Shown here one piece after another: positions 16,088 through 25,335 of a stretch of 64,000 bases of DNA (positions are counted from its first letter, which is position 1; each line of letters opens with the position of its first letter). Below the pieces are notes generated by a model that was not told the origin of the DNA, made no database searches, and saw nothing but the letters and a program-made list of their open reading frames with translations. A program made the translations under genes and the position numbers. This stretch comes from Nitrospira sp. (lineage in GTDB: Bacteria; Nitrospirota; Nitrospiria; Nitrospirales; Nitrospiraceae), in contig JAVYIN010000006.1 in NCBI GenBank assembly GCA_035968315.1, positions 122,475-186,474 of the forward strand, in the 5' to 3' direction.

Positions 16088-16274
16088 GAACGACCTCTCA
16101 AGAGTCCAGGAAATAAATTGAGAAGGGATGATAAGCCTTCCCATTGGATTTGCCAAGCTACAAAATATGGTAGGTATTCTCCCCATCCCACCTATACACA
16201 CGGCCATACGCTCCAATAGATTGGTTGTATTCGCTGATGGCACGGCCCGACATCAGTCGCAACAGCCAGCGCCG

Positions 16275-19200
16275 TTACACGACACGGTTCTTGCCGATCA
16301 CGTGATAGTACAACACGGGAATGATGACCAGTGTCAGCAGCGTGGCGGCGGCCACGCCGAACAGCAACGACACCGCCAGACCTTGAAAGATGGGATCCAG
16401 AATAATGACAAAGGCCCCGACCATGAGGGCAGCGGCAGTGAGAAGAATTGGCCTGGTGCGGATTGCGCCGGCCTTGATGACGGCCTCCGCCAATGACGCG
16501 CCGCTTCGCTCTTGAAGCTGAATGAAGTCCACCAGCAAAATCGAGTTCCTGACGATGATGCCGGCGAGTGCGATAAAACCGATCATGGAGGTCGCGGTGA
16601 AATAGGAACCGGTCAGCCAATGGCCAGGCAGAATCCCGATCAGGGTGAGCGGGATCGGGGCCATAATGATCAGCGGCGTCAGGAATGATTGAAACTGCCC
16701 GACGATCAGCAGATAGATCAGGAGCATCGCCACCGCAAACGCGATGCCCATGTCGCGAAACGTTTCATAGGTAATCTGCCATTCCCCGTCCCACTTCATC
16801 GCCAGCTGCTCTTCCGACCAGGGCTGTCTCGCATAATATTGCTCAATCTGATAGCCCTCGGCCGGACGGTACGCGTCCAGTTTTTTCCCGACTCCCAGCA
16901 CACCGTAGACCGGGCTCTCGGCCTTCTCCGCACCGGGCCCGCCGACATCGGCCACGATATAGACCACCGGCTTCTGATTTTTGTGGTAGATCGCGTGGTC
17001 CTGAATCCGCTGCTCGACGGTCAACAACTCGGACAGTTGCACCATCCCGCCGGTGTTCGTCCGCAATCCAATTTCACCGATGTGCTCAAGCCCCGTCCGC
17101 TCCGCCAACGGCAGCCGCAGCACGATCTGGACAGGGCTCTTCTCCTGGGGAATATGGACCAGCCCGATTTTTGTGCCTTCCAGCGCCATGCGCAAGGTGT
17201 TCACGATGTCCTCGGATGGGATCCCGGCCAGTGCCGCCTTGGCCCGATCCACCGTAAAAAGATATTTCACCTGGTCGGCTTCGATGTAATCATCCACATC
17301 GACCACTCCCGGCGTGGACTCAAACAAGGCTCGAATCTCCCGCGCAGCGGCAATCTGGCTTGTGTAATCCGGCCCATAGACTTCTCCCACCAGTACCGAC
17401 TGCACCGGAGGCCCGGGCGGGACCTCGACAGTCTTCACATTGGCCCCGTACTGCTTGGCAATTTCCTGAACCTGAGGACGAATCCGTTGAGCGATGTCAT
17501 GACTTTGCGCGGCACGCTCGCTTTTCGCCACCAGGTTGACTTGAATGTCCGCCTCATGGGGCTGTTCTCGAAGATAATAGTGCCGCACCAATCCGTTGAA
17601 ATTGAATGGCGAAGCCGTGCCCACATAGGCCTGATAATCCCGCACCTCAGGAACGGTCCTCACGAAGCGGCCGAGCGCCTGCGTGACTCGCGCCGTTTCT
17701 TCCAGCGTGGTGCCTTCCGGCATATCCACGACGAGCTGCAATTCGCTCTTGTTGTCGAACGGCATCATCTTCACCACGACATGTCGGGTATAGAACAACA
17801 GGCAAGACCCGGCCAGCAACAACGCCACGCCACCCAAAAATCCGTACGCCAGAACCGGATGCGCCAGCAGCGGCGACAGCACACGCCGGTATAGACGAGA
17901 CGTCAGCCCCTGCTCGTCCCCCTCATGATCCACTCCCGCGACTTTCACGCCAGGCCGATAACAAGTCTGGCAGAACCAGGGAATCACGATAAACGCAACC
18001 AGCAGCGAGAAGAACATGGCGATCGAGGCGTTTACGGGAATCGGACGCATATAGGGCCCCATCAACCCGGAGACGAATGCCATGGGCAGCAAGGCGGCGA
18101 TGACCGTAAACGTGGCCAGGATCGTGGGATTCCCGACTTCGTCCACCGCATAGATCGAGGCTTCCTGATGAGGCTTCAAGCGGAGCGTCAGATGCCGGTA
18201 GGTGTTTTCGACAACCACAATGGCATCGTCCACGAGAATCCCGATCGAGAAGATCAGGGCAAATAGCGTGACGCGATTGATCGTGTAGCCGATCAGCATC
18301 GACGTGAAGAGCGTCAAGGCCAGCGTGAGCGGGATCGCCAAAGACACGACCACGGCGGGGCGCGGTCCGAGCGCGATGCCGAGAAAGACGACCACCGCCA
18401 CCACGGCGGTGAGCAGGTGCCACAGCAGTTCGTTGGCCTTTTCCTGCGCCGTCTCCCCATAATCGCGCGTCACCGTGACGCGCACATCCGCCGGAATGGT
18501 GAGCCCCTTCATCGCCTCGACTGTGCGAAGCACTTGTTCGGCCACCGTCACCGCATTCGTTCCGCCCTGCTTGGCGATCGCCACCGTCACCGCCGGAGAT
18601 TCGTGAGACGTAAAAGGTGAAAGGTGGGACGTGGGCTCTCTCATTTCACGTTTCACGTCTGACGTTTCACGAGCACTCCCAGCGCCCAAACCAAACCACA
18701 CATACCTGTTTGCCTCAGCTGGCCCATCCGTGACCTCGGCCACCTGGCGCAGATAGACCGGCCGCTGTTCGCTGACGCCCACGACCAGCGAGTCGAGATC
18801 GTCACGCGACCGGATGAAGCGGCCCGTCTCCACCAGGAAACTCTGATTGCGCGCATCGAATCGGCCTGTCGGCAATGCCCGATTTTCCCCGCGGATCACG
18901 CCGGCAACTTGCAACGGTGTCAGACCGTAGGCCTTCAACCGCGCGGGATCAATTTGCACCTTCAGTTCCCGAGTCTGACCGCCGACAATAAATCCGGCCG
19001 AGGTTCCGGCCACTTTCTTGACCTCTTCCAGCACCTGTTCGGCCAGCCGATGCAGTTCAAATTCGCCGTACCGTTGACTCGACAGCGTGAGAGTCACAAT
19101 CGGCACGTCATTGACGTCCTTCGGCTTCACCAGGAAGGGTTCTGCTCCCGGGGGCAACAGATCCTGATTCGACATCAGCTTGTCATAGAGATCGACCAGG

Positions 19201-19538
19201 CTCTGCTCCATCGGCTGGCCGACGTAGAACCGCACGATGATCAGCGCGCCGCCGGGCCGTGAAATGGAATACACATACTCCACGCCCTTGATCTCAGACA
19301 GCTTCCGCTCGAACGGCTTGGTCAGTTGTTCTTCGACAATCTTGGCGGAGGCGCCGGGGAAGGGCAGCCAGACATCGGCCATCGGCACAACGATTTGGGG
19401 TTCTTCTTCGCGGGGAGTCACGACAATCGCAAACAGCCCCAGCAGCAACGCGCCCAGCATGATCAGCGGCGTCAGCTTGCTGCCGATAAACAGGGCGGCA
19501 ATCCGGCCGCTGAGCCCTGGGCGATACTGATCCATCAT
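16275..19538 (-). CDS. RND-family efflux permease (HAE-1/AcrB-like)
   Basis: A 1087-residue inner-membrane pump with the usual 12-helix, two-repeat layout. The proton-relay helix carries VDDAIVVVEN, with the Asp-Asp pair of the AcrB (HAE) group rather than the single acid of heavy-metal pumps. The block FFS-LLVAFIVIPWF and the C-terminal repeat helices (ALAGIIVRNSILLVDFIQL) fit. Its adaptor gene ends 9 bp upstream. A polar insertion (about residues 282-315, GSARETSDVKREMREPTSHLSPFTSHES) in the first porter domain is encoded by a degenerate DNA repeat and has no family counterpart. No outer-membrane partner gene is adjacent; substrate unknown. Confidence 0.93.
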   Translation of the reverse strand: MMDQYRPGLSGRIAALFIGSKLTPLIMLGALLLGLFAIVVTPREEEPQIVVPMADVWLPFPGASAKIVEEQLTKPFERKLSEIKGVEYVYSISRPGGALIIVRFYVGQPMEQSLVDLYDKLMSNQDLLPPGAEPFLVKPKDVNDVPIVTLTLSSQRYGEFELHRLAEQVLEEVKKVAGTSAGFIVGGQTRELKVQIDPARLKAYGLTPLQVAGVIRGENRALPTGRFDARNQSFLVETGRFIRSRDDLDSLVVGVSEQRPVYLRQVAEVTDGPAEANRYVWFGLGAGSARETSDVKREMREPTSHLSPFTSHESPAVTVAIAKQGGTNAVTVAEQVLRTVEAMKGLTIPADVRVTVTRDYGETAQEKANELLWHLLTAVVAVVVFLGIALGPRPAVVVSLAIPLTLALTLFTSMLIGYTINRVTLFALIFSIGILVDDAIVVVENTYRHLTLRLKPHQEASIYAVDEVGNPTILATFTVIAALLPMAFVSGLMGPYMRPIPVNASIAMFFSLLVAFIVIPWFCQTCYRPGVKVAGVDHEGDEQGLTSRLYRRVLSPLLAHPVLAYGFLGGVALLLAGSCLLFYTRHVVVKMMPFDNKSELQLVVDMPEGTTLEETARVTQALGRFVRTVPEVRDYQAYVGTASPFNFNGLVRHYYLREQPHEADIQVNLVAKSERAAQSHDIAQRIRPQVQEIAKQYGANVKTVEVPPGPPVQSVLVGEVYGPDYTSQIAAAREIRALFESTPGVVDVDDYIEADQVKYLFTVDRAKAALAGIPSEDIVNTLRMALEGTKIGLVHIPQEKSPVQIVLRLPLAERTGLEHIGEIGLRTNTGGMVQLSELLTVEQRIQDHAIYHKNQKPVVYIVADVGGPGAEKAESPVYGVLGVGKKLDAYRPAEGYQIEQYYARQPWSEEQLAMKWDGEWQITYETFRDMGIAFAVAMLLIYLLIVGQFQSFLTPLIIMAPIPLTLIGILPGHWLTGSYFTATSMIGFIALAGIIVRNSILLVDFIQLQERSGASLAEAVIKAGAIRTRPILLTAAALMVGAFVIILDPIFQGLAVSLLFGVAAATLLTLVIIPVLYYHVIGKNRVV
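18601..18672. repeat. Degenerate acgtttcacg array inside the RND permease gene
   Basis: The segment contains repeated units such as TTTCACGTTTCACGTCTGACG and gAGACGTAAAAGGTGAAAGGTGGGACGTGGG. It is in frame with the permease gene and codes for a polar loop of about 30 residues. Related units occur at 1981-2015. Confidence 0.7.
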
Positions 19539-19547
19539 GTCCTGTCG

Positions 19548-20600
19548 CTATGGGTTTGTCGGGGACGTGACTGTATGAATGCCCTGCACCATGGCGCCGT
19601 CGATTCCCCGGGCACCGTCGAGCAGCACCCGTTCGCCGGCATTCACACCGGACAGAATCTCAACCTGTTTGTCGAATCGGCGTCCCAGCTTCACCCACCG
19701 GAGCCGGCCGATCCGATCGGCCCCGACCACGAACAGGCTGGTCAGTTCTCCACGCTCGATCACGGCAGAGGAGGGCACCAGGATGGTCTGGGTCATCCCC
19801 TTGTCCAACTGCAACCGGCCGAACATGCCACTCTTCAGGCCGGGGGTCACCGGTAAATCCACCTTGACCATGAAGGTATGGGTTTGAGGATCGCCCGCGG
19901 GAAGGATTTGACTCACCACACCATGCAAGGGGGCGGCACCGAGCGCATCGATAAGGATCGGAATCTTGTCACCGAGAGACACGGCCTTCAGATCCCCTTC
20001 GGCCACCGTCGCCTCGAGACGCAGCTGCCGGGGGTCTTCCATCTGCAGCAACGGCTGACCAGGCGACGCCAACTCGCCGGCCTCCACCCTCTTTTCGGTG
20101 ATCACACCATCGAACGGGGCCTTCACCACGGTATAGCTGAGTTGGGCCAGGACCGCTTTCCGACTCGCCTCGGCCACCTTGAAGGCCCTGGTGGCATTTT
20201 CCACTTCCTGCTTCGAGACGGCATCCTCGGTCAAGAGCGCCTTCATGCGAATGAGTTGCGCCCGCGCATTCTCCACTTCCGCCGAAGCGCGCGCCAGGTC
20301 GGCTTGCACGTCCCGATTATCCAGTTGAATCAGGATTTGCCCCTTCGCCACGCGCGTCCCTTCTCTGACCAGAAGACGATCGATCGTGCCTTGAATGCGG
20401 CTGGAGAGCGTGGCCTGAAAGATGGCTGTGACCTGCCCCGTGACCTCGACACGCACAGGCACCTGGGCCATCGCCACATCGATGACCGCAGCCTGAATCG
20501 TCGTCTGCGGCGCGGCCGCCACAACAGCCGCAACCGGCTCCTCCTTCGAGCCGCATCCGAACGATACCAACAACAGCAGGCCAATCAGCAGTCGATTCAC
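19548..20600 (-). CDS. RND periplasmic adaptor (membrane fusion) lipoprotein
   Basis: A 350-residue protein starting at a GTG with GGGGAG upstream. The lipobox is SFG-Cys16. Then come the barrel-sandwich half (VTGQVTAIFQATLSSRIQGTIDRLLVREGTRVAKGQILIQLD), a helical hairpin (QADLARASAEVENARAQLIRMKALLTEDAVSKQEVENATRAFKVAE) and the returning half (KAPFDGVITEKRVEAGELASPGQPL), followed by beta-barrel and membrane-proximal domains. It couples the RND permease to an outer-membrane channel. The order DUF2892, adaptor, permease forms one transcript. Confidence 0.93.
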   Translation of the reverse strand: MNRLLIGLLLLVSFGCGSKEEPVAAVVAAAPQTTIQAAVIDVAMAQVPVRVEVTGQVTAIFQATLSSRIQGTIDRLLVREGTRVAKGQILIQLDNRDVQADLARASAEVENARAQLIRMKALLTEDAVSKQEVENATRAFKVAEASRKAVLAQLSYTVVKAPFDGVITEKRVEAGELASPGQPLLQMEDPRQLRLEATVAEGDLKAVSLGDKIPILIDALGAAPLHGVVSQILPAGDPQTHTFMVKVDLPVTPGLKSGMFGRLQLDKGMTQTILVPSSAVIERGELTSLFVVGADRIGRLRWVKLGRRFDKQVEILSGVNAGERVLLDGARGIDGAMVQGIHTVTSPTNP

Positions 20601-20626
20601 GTCTCGTCTCCCCTGCGGTCACCGTT

Positions 20627-20815
20627 CTACTCCCGAACACCGAGCTTCCTCAACAGTGCCATCATCGGACACCAACAGGTAAAGGCCGACTGAATCAGGT
20701 TCAACGCCACGAAGGCGGCAAAATAATTCCAATAGGGATGCACGGTGGCCCCCAGAAATACGGCCAGCAACACGAATATCCCGGCAATCAACCGCAACAT
20801 CTCATTGAGTTTCAT
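20627..20815 (-). CDS. DUF2892 (YgaP-like) small membrane protein
   Basis: A 62-residue protein with two hydrophobic helices and the end motif FTCWCPMMALLRKLGV, a common C-terminus of this family. The ribosome site (AAAGGAGG) is strong. It sits between the sulfide:quinone oxidoreductase gene (78 bp upstream) and the RND adaptor. The family is often next to rhodanese or sulfur genes; its own function is unknown. Confidence 0.8.
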   Translation of the reverse strand: MKLNEMLRLIAGIFVLLAVFLGATVHPYWNYFAAFVALNLIQSAFTCWCPMMALLRKLGVRE

Positions 20816-20892
20816 AGGGGCCTCCTTTTCTCCTGCCTATGGGAGCCTTCGGCAAAAAAAAGGATTCAGCCTGCTTCTGAGTCACACCCAGC

Positions 20893-22131
20893 TCATTCCA
20901 GCTTATTGATCCCCATGGCGTTCAAAATCGCCTTCTCGAAAAACGGTTCGCTCACGCCCCGCTTCATCTTCATCAGGAAATACTTCTCCAGGCCGATCTT
21001 GGCCAGATGCACCCACTTGCCCTTCTTGGCCCAGGTGACGTTTCGAGGGGCCATTTGCGGAAGCGCGACAAACGCCATCCCCGTATCGCCCATGTCGGCG
21101 AGACAGATGGCATTCCACGTCGCCGTGTCCCTCTTGGCGTTGTGCTCAATGTCCGCGTTGATATTGTGCACGGCGGCCGACACCATCGATTCGATCATGT
21201 ACCCGGTCTTCGGCGCACCGGTCGGCACCGGCGTCTGCTCCACCGGAGGAATCGCCACGCAGACTCCCACCGCATAGATATTTCGATACTTGGGATTCGC
21301 CTGGTAGGCATCGATGTTCACAAACCCCTTGGGGTTGCACAACCCAGCCGTCCCGGCGACGGCATCCACCCCCGCAAACGGCGGGATGATCATCGAATAG
21401 CGGAAGGGCACTTCCTGCCCGTCATCCAAGAGCATTTTCCCCGGCTGCACTTCCTTGATCGACATATTCGAGATGGGCTTGATGGAATGTTCGGCGAATT
21501 CATCTTCCATGAGCCGCCGCGACTTGCCCACACCGGCCAACCCCATATGCCCGATGTAGGGCTCCGGCGTCACAAAATAGATCGGGACTTTCTTGCGGAG
21601 CTTTTTTTTACGCAGGTCCGCGTCGATGACAAAGGCCATCTCATAGGCCGGCCCGAAGCAGGAGGCTCCCTGAGCGGCGCCGACCACGATCGGACCGGGA
21701 TCTTTGAGAAAACTCTGATACGCCCCCCAGGCCTGTTCGGCATGGTCCACATTACAGACCGACTGGGTATAGCCGCTGGGGCCCAGGCCTGGGACGGCGC
21801 CAAAATTCAACTTCGGACCCGTGGCGACGATCAGATAGTCGTACGGCACTTCGCCTTTCGCTGTGACCACCCGGTTCTGCTCCGGCTCGATCCGGTCGGC
21901 CGTGGCATGCACAAATTCGATCCCCTTCTTTTCCAATACCGGCCCCAGCGCAAAACTGATGTCCTTCCGCTTGCGCCAGCCCACCGCCACCCACGGATTC
22001 GACGGCACAAAGTGAAACGACTCAACATTTGAAATCACCGTCACCCGATGCTTCTTGTCCAATAGAGCCCGTGCCTCATAGGCCGCGGGCAATCCCCCGA
22101 TCGATGCGCCGATGATGACCACTCGTGCCAT
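20893..22131 (-). CDS. sqr: Sulfide:quinone oxidoreductase-like flavoprotein
   Basis: A 412-residue FAD enzyme. The first Rossmann motif is IIGASIGGLPAAYEA (6-20), the second YLIVATGPKLNFG (99-111). The three cysteines of SQR are all present with matching spacing: Cys126 (QSVCNVDHA), Cys158 (QGASCFGPAYE) and Cys343 (NAICLADMG). The first and third lie where family members form and extend polysulfide, so it probably oxidises sulfide and passes electrons to quinone at the membrane. The C-terminal KKGKWVHLAKIGLEKYFLMKMKRG is an amphipathic region used for membrane association. Start: ATG after AAAGGAGG. It follows the cytochrome c'-like gene. Confidence 0.9.
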   Translation of the reverse strand: MARVVIIGASIGGLPAAYEARALLDKKHRVTVISNVESFHFVPSNPWVAVGWRKRKDISFALGPVLEKKGIEFVHATADRIEPEQNRVVTAKGEVPYDYLIVATGPKLNFGAVPGLGPSGYTQSVCNVDHAEQAWGAYQSFLKDPGPIVVGAAQGASCFGPAYEMAFVIDADLRKKKLRKKVPIYFVTPEPYIGHMGLAGVGKSRRLMEDEFAEHSIKPISNMSIKEVQPGKMLLDDGQEVPFRYSMIIPPFAGVDAVAGTAGLCNPKGFVNIDAYQANPKYRNIYAVGVCVAIPPVEQTPVPTGAPKTGYMIESMVSAAVHNINADIEHNAKRDTATWNAICLADMGDTGMAFVALPQMAPRNVTWAKKGKWVHLAKIGLEKYFLMKMKRGVSEPFFEKAILNAMGINKLE

Positions 22132-22260
22132 GGAATCCTCCTTTTCTCCACGCTGTCAGCAGTCAGCGTTCAGCATGTGTCAACAGGCCCTCATCCTGAT
22201 TGATAGGAGTCATCGCCGGCAAAATGGATTCGCGATGTCCCGCCCGCACGCGTCCCACGT

Positions 22261-22728
22261 CTACCGCTCCGTAGAGAACCGATACAACTCGTGGCACGCC
22301 GTGCAGCGGGCCGTCATGCTCGCGAGGCGTTGCAGAATTTGCTGCGAACTCTCTTTCCGGCTGATGGCATCGGCCAGCGCATCCATATCCCGATGGATCG
22401 ACATCCCCATCTGCTTGAACGGAAGCGGCAGCTTGACCATGATCGCCGGATTGACATCCGCCGCCATGCCCATCCCTGCCCCTCGGGCCACAGCTTCCAT
22501 CGATGCCACATCCGGCTGCGGCTCCCCCAGGCCTCTGACGACCCCATCCACCGCCTTTAAGAGCTGCCGCATCTCTCCGAGAATCAGATCTCGCTCGCTC
22601 GCCGCCAAACGGATCTCCGTGCGGCCGTCCGCTCCGGGCCTCGTCACCCCCGATACAAACAGCCACGCGCCCGCAGCGATCGTGACCGCCCACAACATCA
22701 CCGCCACCATGCCGATACGTTGTTTCAT
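22261..22728 (-). CDS. Cytochrome c'/c556-like haem protein
   Basis: A 155-residue exported helical protein with a single haem motif near the C-terminus, RCTACHELYR (141-150), which is the location and sequence style of the four-helix cytochrome c'/c556 family. The N-terminal segment (1-27) is a signal or anchor. The fifth ligand is His146; a sixth ligand is not obvious. A GGAACGGG ribosome site precedes the ATG. It lies between DUF2231 and SQR genes and could serve as electron acceptor or NO/sulfur ligand-binding protein; role inferred only. Confidence 0.75.
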   Translation of the reverse strand: MKQRIGMVAVMLWAVTIAAGAWLFVSGVTRPGADGRTEIRLAASERDLILGEMRQLLKAVDGVVRGLGEPQPDVASMEAVARGAGMGMAADVNPAIMVKLPLPFKQMGMSIHRDMDALADAISRKESSQQILQRLASMTARCTACHELYRFSTER

Positions 22729-22754
22729 CCCGTTCCTTTGTCCCCTGCTCGTTG

Positions 22755-23183
22755 CTACCTTGGAACCATCACCCCGGCGCCATATTCATAGACAAGACTG
22801 CCGCCGAAGTAGCTGGCCACGAGCAGCACCGCAACACCGGTCACCCCGAGCGCCAGGGAAACGAGCGGGCGTTCCTGCACCCACTCAAGCCAGATGGCGG
22901 CCCGCAGCCCCAGCAATCCGGCAAAGATCCAGAACGTGGCGAACCCCAACGATTCATGCAGCTCAAGCACCTGCTCGGGCACCCCGCTATGCTCCACCGC
23001 CTCCTCCGCCATGGCGCCACTGGCGACTGCGGCGAGCGCGCCAGCCAATCCCAATATCAGTGTGTACAGGCTGGCGATCCGGCACTCCTCCCGCCGCCAT
23101 CGTTGCGCCAGCACATCGAAAAATACCGTGGCCGACAACAGTGCGATGGGGAAATGGACCAGCATCGGATGAATGGGATGCAT
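22755..23183 (-). CDS. DUF2231 membrane protein
   Basis: A 142-residue protein with four hydrophobic segments and the family start MHPIHPMLVHFPIALL. The ATG at 23183 is chosen since AAAAGGAG lies 7 bases upstream; the ATG two codons before would have no room for it. Conserved His residues (H2, H5, H10 and H in LELHESLG) suggest haem or metal coordination in the membrane, which is proposed for this family but not shown here. It is the first gene of the transcript running through cytochrome c'-like, SQR and the RND genes. Confidence 0.82.
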   Translation of the reverse strand: MHPIHPMLVHFPIALLSATVFFDVLAQRWRREECRIASLYTLILGLAGALAAVASGAMAEEAVEHSGVPEQVLELHESLGFATFWIFAGLLGLRAAIWLEWVQERPLVSLALGVTGVAVLLVASYFGGSLVYEYGAGVMVPR

Positions 23184-23417
23184 CGTCATGCTCCTTTTGT
23201 TCCTTCATTCACCGGAATGCAAGCGTAGGGCCGTAACTCCCTCGCAGCAACCGGAGCTATTCCTGCTGGAATTTCAAGTAGATGCCCTCAAGCGCACGGA
23301 GTGATCCGGCAAGAAGGGGAGTCTTTCCACAGAGCCATGAATCACACTGTCGCAGAACGGGTCACTCGCTGAGAGGAAAAGAGGACTTGAGGGGAGAGAG
23401 GGAAGAGAACACAGCAC

Positions 23418-23445
23418 GGGCCCCCGGACATGAATCCGGAGGCCC
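23418..23445 (-). terminator. Hairpin terminator after the beta-propeller gene
   Basis: On the minus strand GGGCCtCCGGA-TTCATG-TCCGGgGGCCC forms an 11-bp stem with one mismatched pair, followed by a U-rich run (GTGCTGTGTTCTCTT). It begins 15 bp after the stop codon of the propeller gene and marks the end of that transcript. Confidence 0.7.
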
Positions 23446-23459
23446 ATGCATCGCGCTCA

Positions 23460-24728
23460 TTATTTTCTGACCGCAATTCCGTGAGTGTCGGCGGTCTCCT
23501 TGTCGTCCTTCTTATTCGTAATCACCGCCTGTCCCTTGTAATGCCCAACTTTTCCGTCCGCATCGACATGAATCACGCCAACACCGGGGATCGTGCCCTT
23601 GGCATTATGCACACCCTTGTCGTTGCCGGTCAGCGGATTGGGGCCTCGCAGCCCCACGAACACATACTGGCCGTCCGGCGAGACATCCATCAAATCGGGA
23701 GCCGGGTCTTTATTCCCCTCGGTCGCCAGATCGATCGCACTCACGCTCAAGTTGCTGAGAGAGTCGATGATTTCGACATTGTTCCCGGCCCGATCGGCCA
23801 CCCACACGTAGCGGCCGACGCCCACCATCCCGTGCGAATCGGCAAACTTCTCGTCCCGCTGGGAGATGAGCTTGGCCGAAATCGAGTTGGGCAGCGTCGT
23901 GAGATTGATCGCATACACATCGTAGGACAGCGGCGCCACCGGCCAGCCGCCGCCGGAATTGATGTACATCATCTCACCGACTTGGACGCCCCCGCATCCG
24001 GCCGGATGAATCTGGTTGTTATCGAGCTTCGCCACGGCCTTCATCGGCGTGGTGGTCACATCCATCACCACCAAGCCTCCGCCACGCAAGGTGACGAACG
24101 CATAGCGGCTCGACGCTTCAGTAATCGGACAAATAGGCGAGGTGTCGGGACGCTCGGCGCCTTCGAAGGCGGTCAAATTCACTACGTCTTTGTCCGGATC
24201 GAAGGTAAACGTGTGGGCGCTGTAGTCCGTCCAGATCCGGATAAACTTCTTTTCGGCGATGTTGGCGGCAATCGCCATCTTCTGATCCGGCGTCGGCCAG
24301 GCTGCATGAACGTTCTTGCCCATCGAAAGACAGGCTTCCGGCTTCTTCGTCGCCGCATCCATGAAGAGCACATGCCCGCTCAAGAACGACAGGATGACAT
24401 GGTCCTGGGCCTTGTTGAAGAACAACATGTGCGGACGGCGCACCGGCTTCTTCGTCGCCTCCTCGCAAAACTTGCCGATCTCCCCCGAGAAATCGATCGT
24501 GGTCATGGGCTTGGCTGTGGCTGGATTCGCCGCCAGCTGCGCGCCATCATAGATATGCAAATACCCGCCGCTCTCCTTCCCTGTATCGGATTGATCGGTC
24601 AGCCAGACCTCATAGGCTGAGGCCGCATTTGGCTGGGCCATCATCACCCCCATCAGTGCCCACGCACCCAATCCACAGGCCTGGACTGCACGGGCAGCCC
24701 GTGCGCGCATATATTGGTTACAACTCAT
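23460..24728 (-). CDS. Exported YncE/MADH-heavy-chain-like beta-propeller protein
   Basis: About 422 residues from ATG 24728, which has AAGGAGG six bases upstream. A signal peptide (about 1-38, ending AASA) precedes blade-like repeats: YLHIYDGAQL, HVILSFLSGHVLFMDAAT, RYAFVTLRGGGLVVMDV, RYVWVADRAGNNVEIIDS, QYVFVGLRGPNPLTG. These match seven-bladed YncE-like propellers such as the methylamine dehydrogenase heavy-chain fold. The sequence contains several Cys (GKFCEEA, PEACLSM, SPICPIT, AGCGG). There is no tryptophan tryptophylquinone light chain nearby. It ends the multicopper-oxidase gene set and may bind a partner or metal; function unknown. Confidence 0.8.
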   Translation of the reverse strand: MSCNQYMRARAARAVQACGLGAWALMGVMMAQPNAASAYEVWLTDQSDTGKESGGYLHIYDGAQLAANPATAKPMTTIDFSGEIGKFCEEATKKPVRRPHMLFFNKAQDHVILSFLSGHVLFMDAATKKPEACLSMGKNVHAAWPTPDQKMAIAANIAEKKFIRIWTDYSAHTFTFDPDKDVVNLTAFEGAERPDTSPICPITEASSRYAFVTLRGGGLVVMDVTTTPMKAVAKLDNNQIHPAGCGGVQVGEMMYINSGGGWPVAPLSYDVYAINLTTLPNSISAKLISQRDEKFADSHGMVGVGRYVWVADRAGNNVEIIDSLSNLSVSAIDLATEGNKDPAPDLMDVSPDGQYVFVGLRGPNPLTGNDKGVHNAKGTIPGVGVIHVDADGKVGHYKGQAVITNKKDDKETADTHGIAVRK

Positions 24729-24840
24729 AGGCATCCTCCTTCGATCCGCCATGCGCAAACAGGATGGATTTCCCGCGCGCCATCTCAGCTTCATACTGAC
24801 TATAGAGTAGAGGGATCAAGGAAAGAGATCAACCGGCCGG

Positions 24841-25320
24841 CTACTGGCGGGCCAGCATCACCGCCGCCAGCAAGACCGCAAGGGCCAGCAACAGCGCCAA
24901 GCGCGGCAGCCAGGTGGCCGCCGTCAGAATCGTGCGATCGGAGGCCTGCCGCTGATCGGCGGGCACCGCCATGACCGCCCGCACCAGCGGACCGAGCACC
25001 AGATCATGGGCCAGCGTCATGAGCAATAAGAGGCCCACCAACGACAGCTTCACCGCCAGCAGCGACGGCCATCTCGCAGGTTCGAAGAGCGGCCAGCCAT
25101 GCGAGACAACCAGCATGGGCCCGGTCAACCCCAGCACCGCGACCGCACTCCACACAATCAGACGAAACCGCCTCGCCGTGGCCCGAAAGAGGGCGCCGGC
25201 ATCCGGCTTGGACGCCAATGCGCGATACGACGGCGCCAGGACCAGGGAGAGAAACAGCGTCCCTCCGATCCAGCTGACCGCGGCAAGAAGATGAATCCAG
25301 ACCAGGATAAGTGGCAACAT
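24841..25320 (-). CDS. CopD-like membrane protein
   Basis: A 159-residue protein with four transmembrane helices (about 3-22, 50-72, 82-104, 137-157) and the start LPLILVWIHLLAAVSWIGGTLFLSLVLAPSYRAL, which is the first-helix pattern of the CopD domain (His-x5-Trp-x-Gly-Gly). Helix 3-4 holds HDLVLGPLVR. CopD-domain proteins take part in copper uptake or haem/copper handling; near a multicopper oxidase, copper supply is plausible. The ribosome site is weak and the gene follows the Cys-rich gene by 15 bp, so it may rely on coupling. Confidence 0.75.
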   Translation of the reverse strand: MLPLILVWIHLLAAVSWIGGTLFLSLVLAPSYRALASKPDAGALFRATARRFRLIVWSAVAVLGLTGPMLVVSHGWPLFEPARWPSLLAVKLSLVGLLLLMTLAHDLVLGPLVRAVMAVPADQRQASDRTILTAATWLPRLALLLALAVLLAAVMLARQ

Positions 25321-25335
25321 GACTGGTCTGCCACT

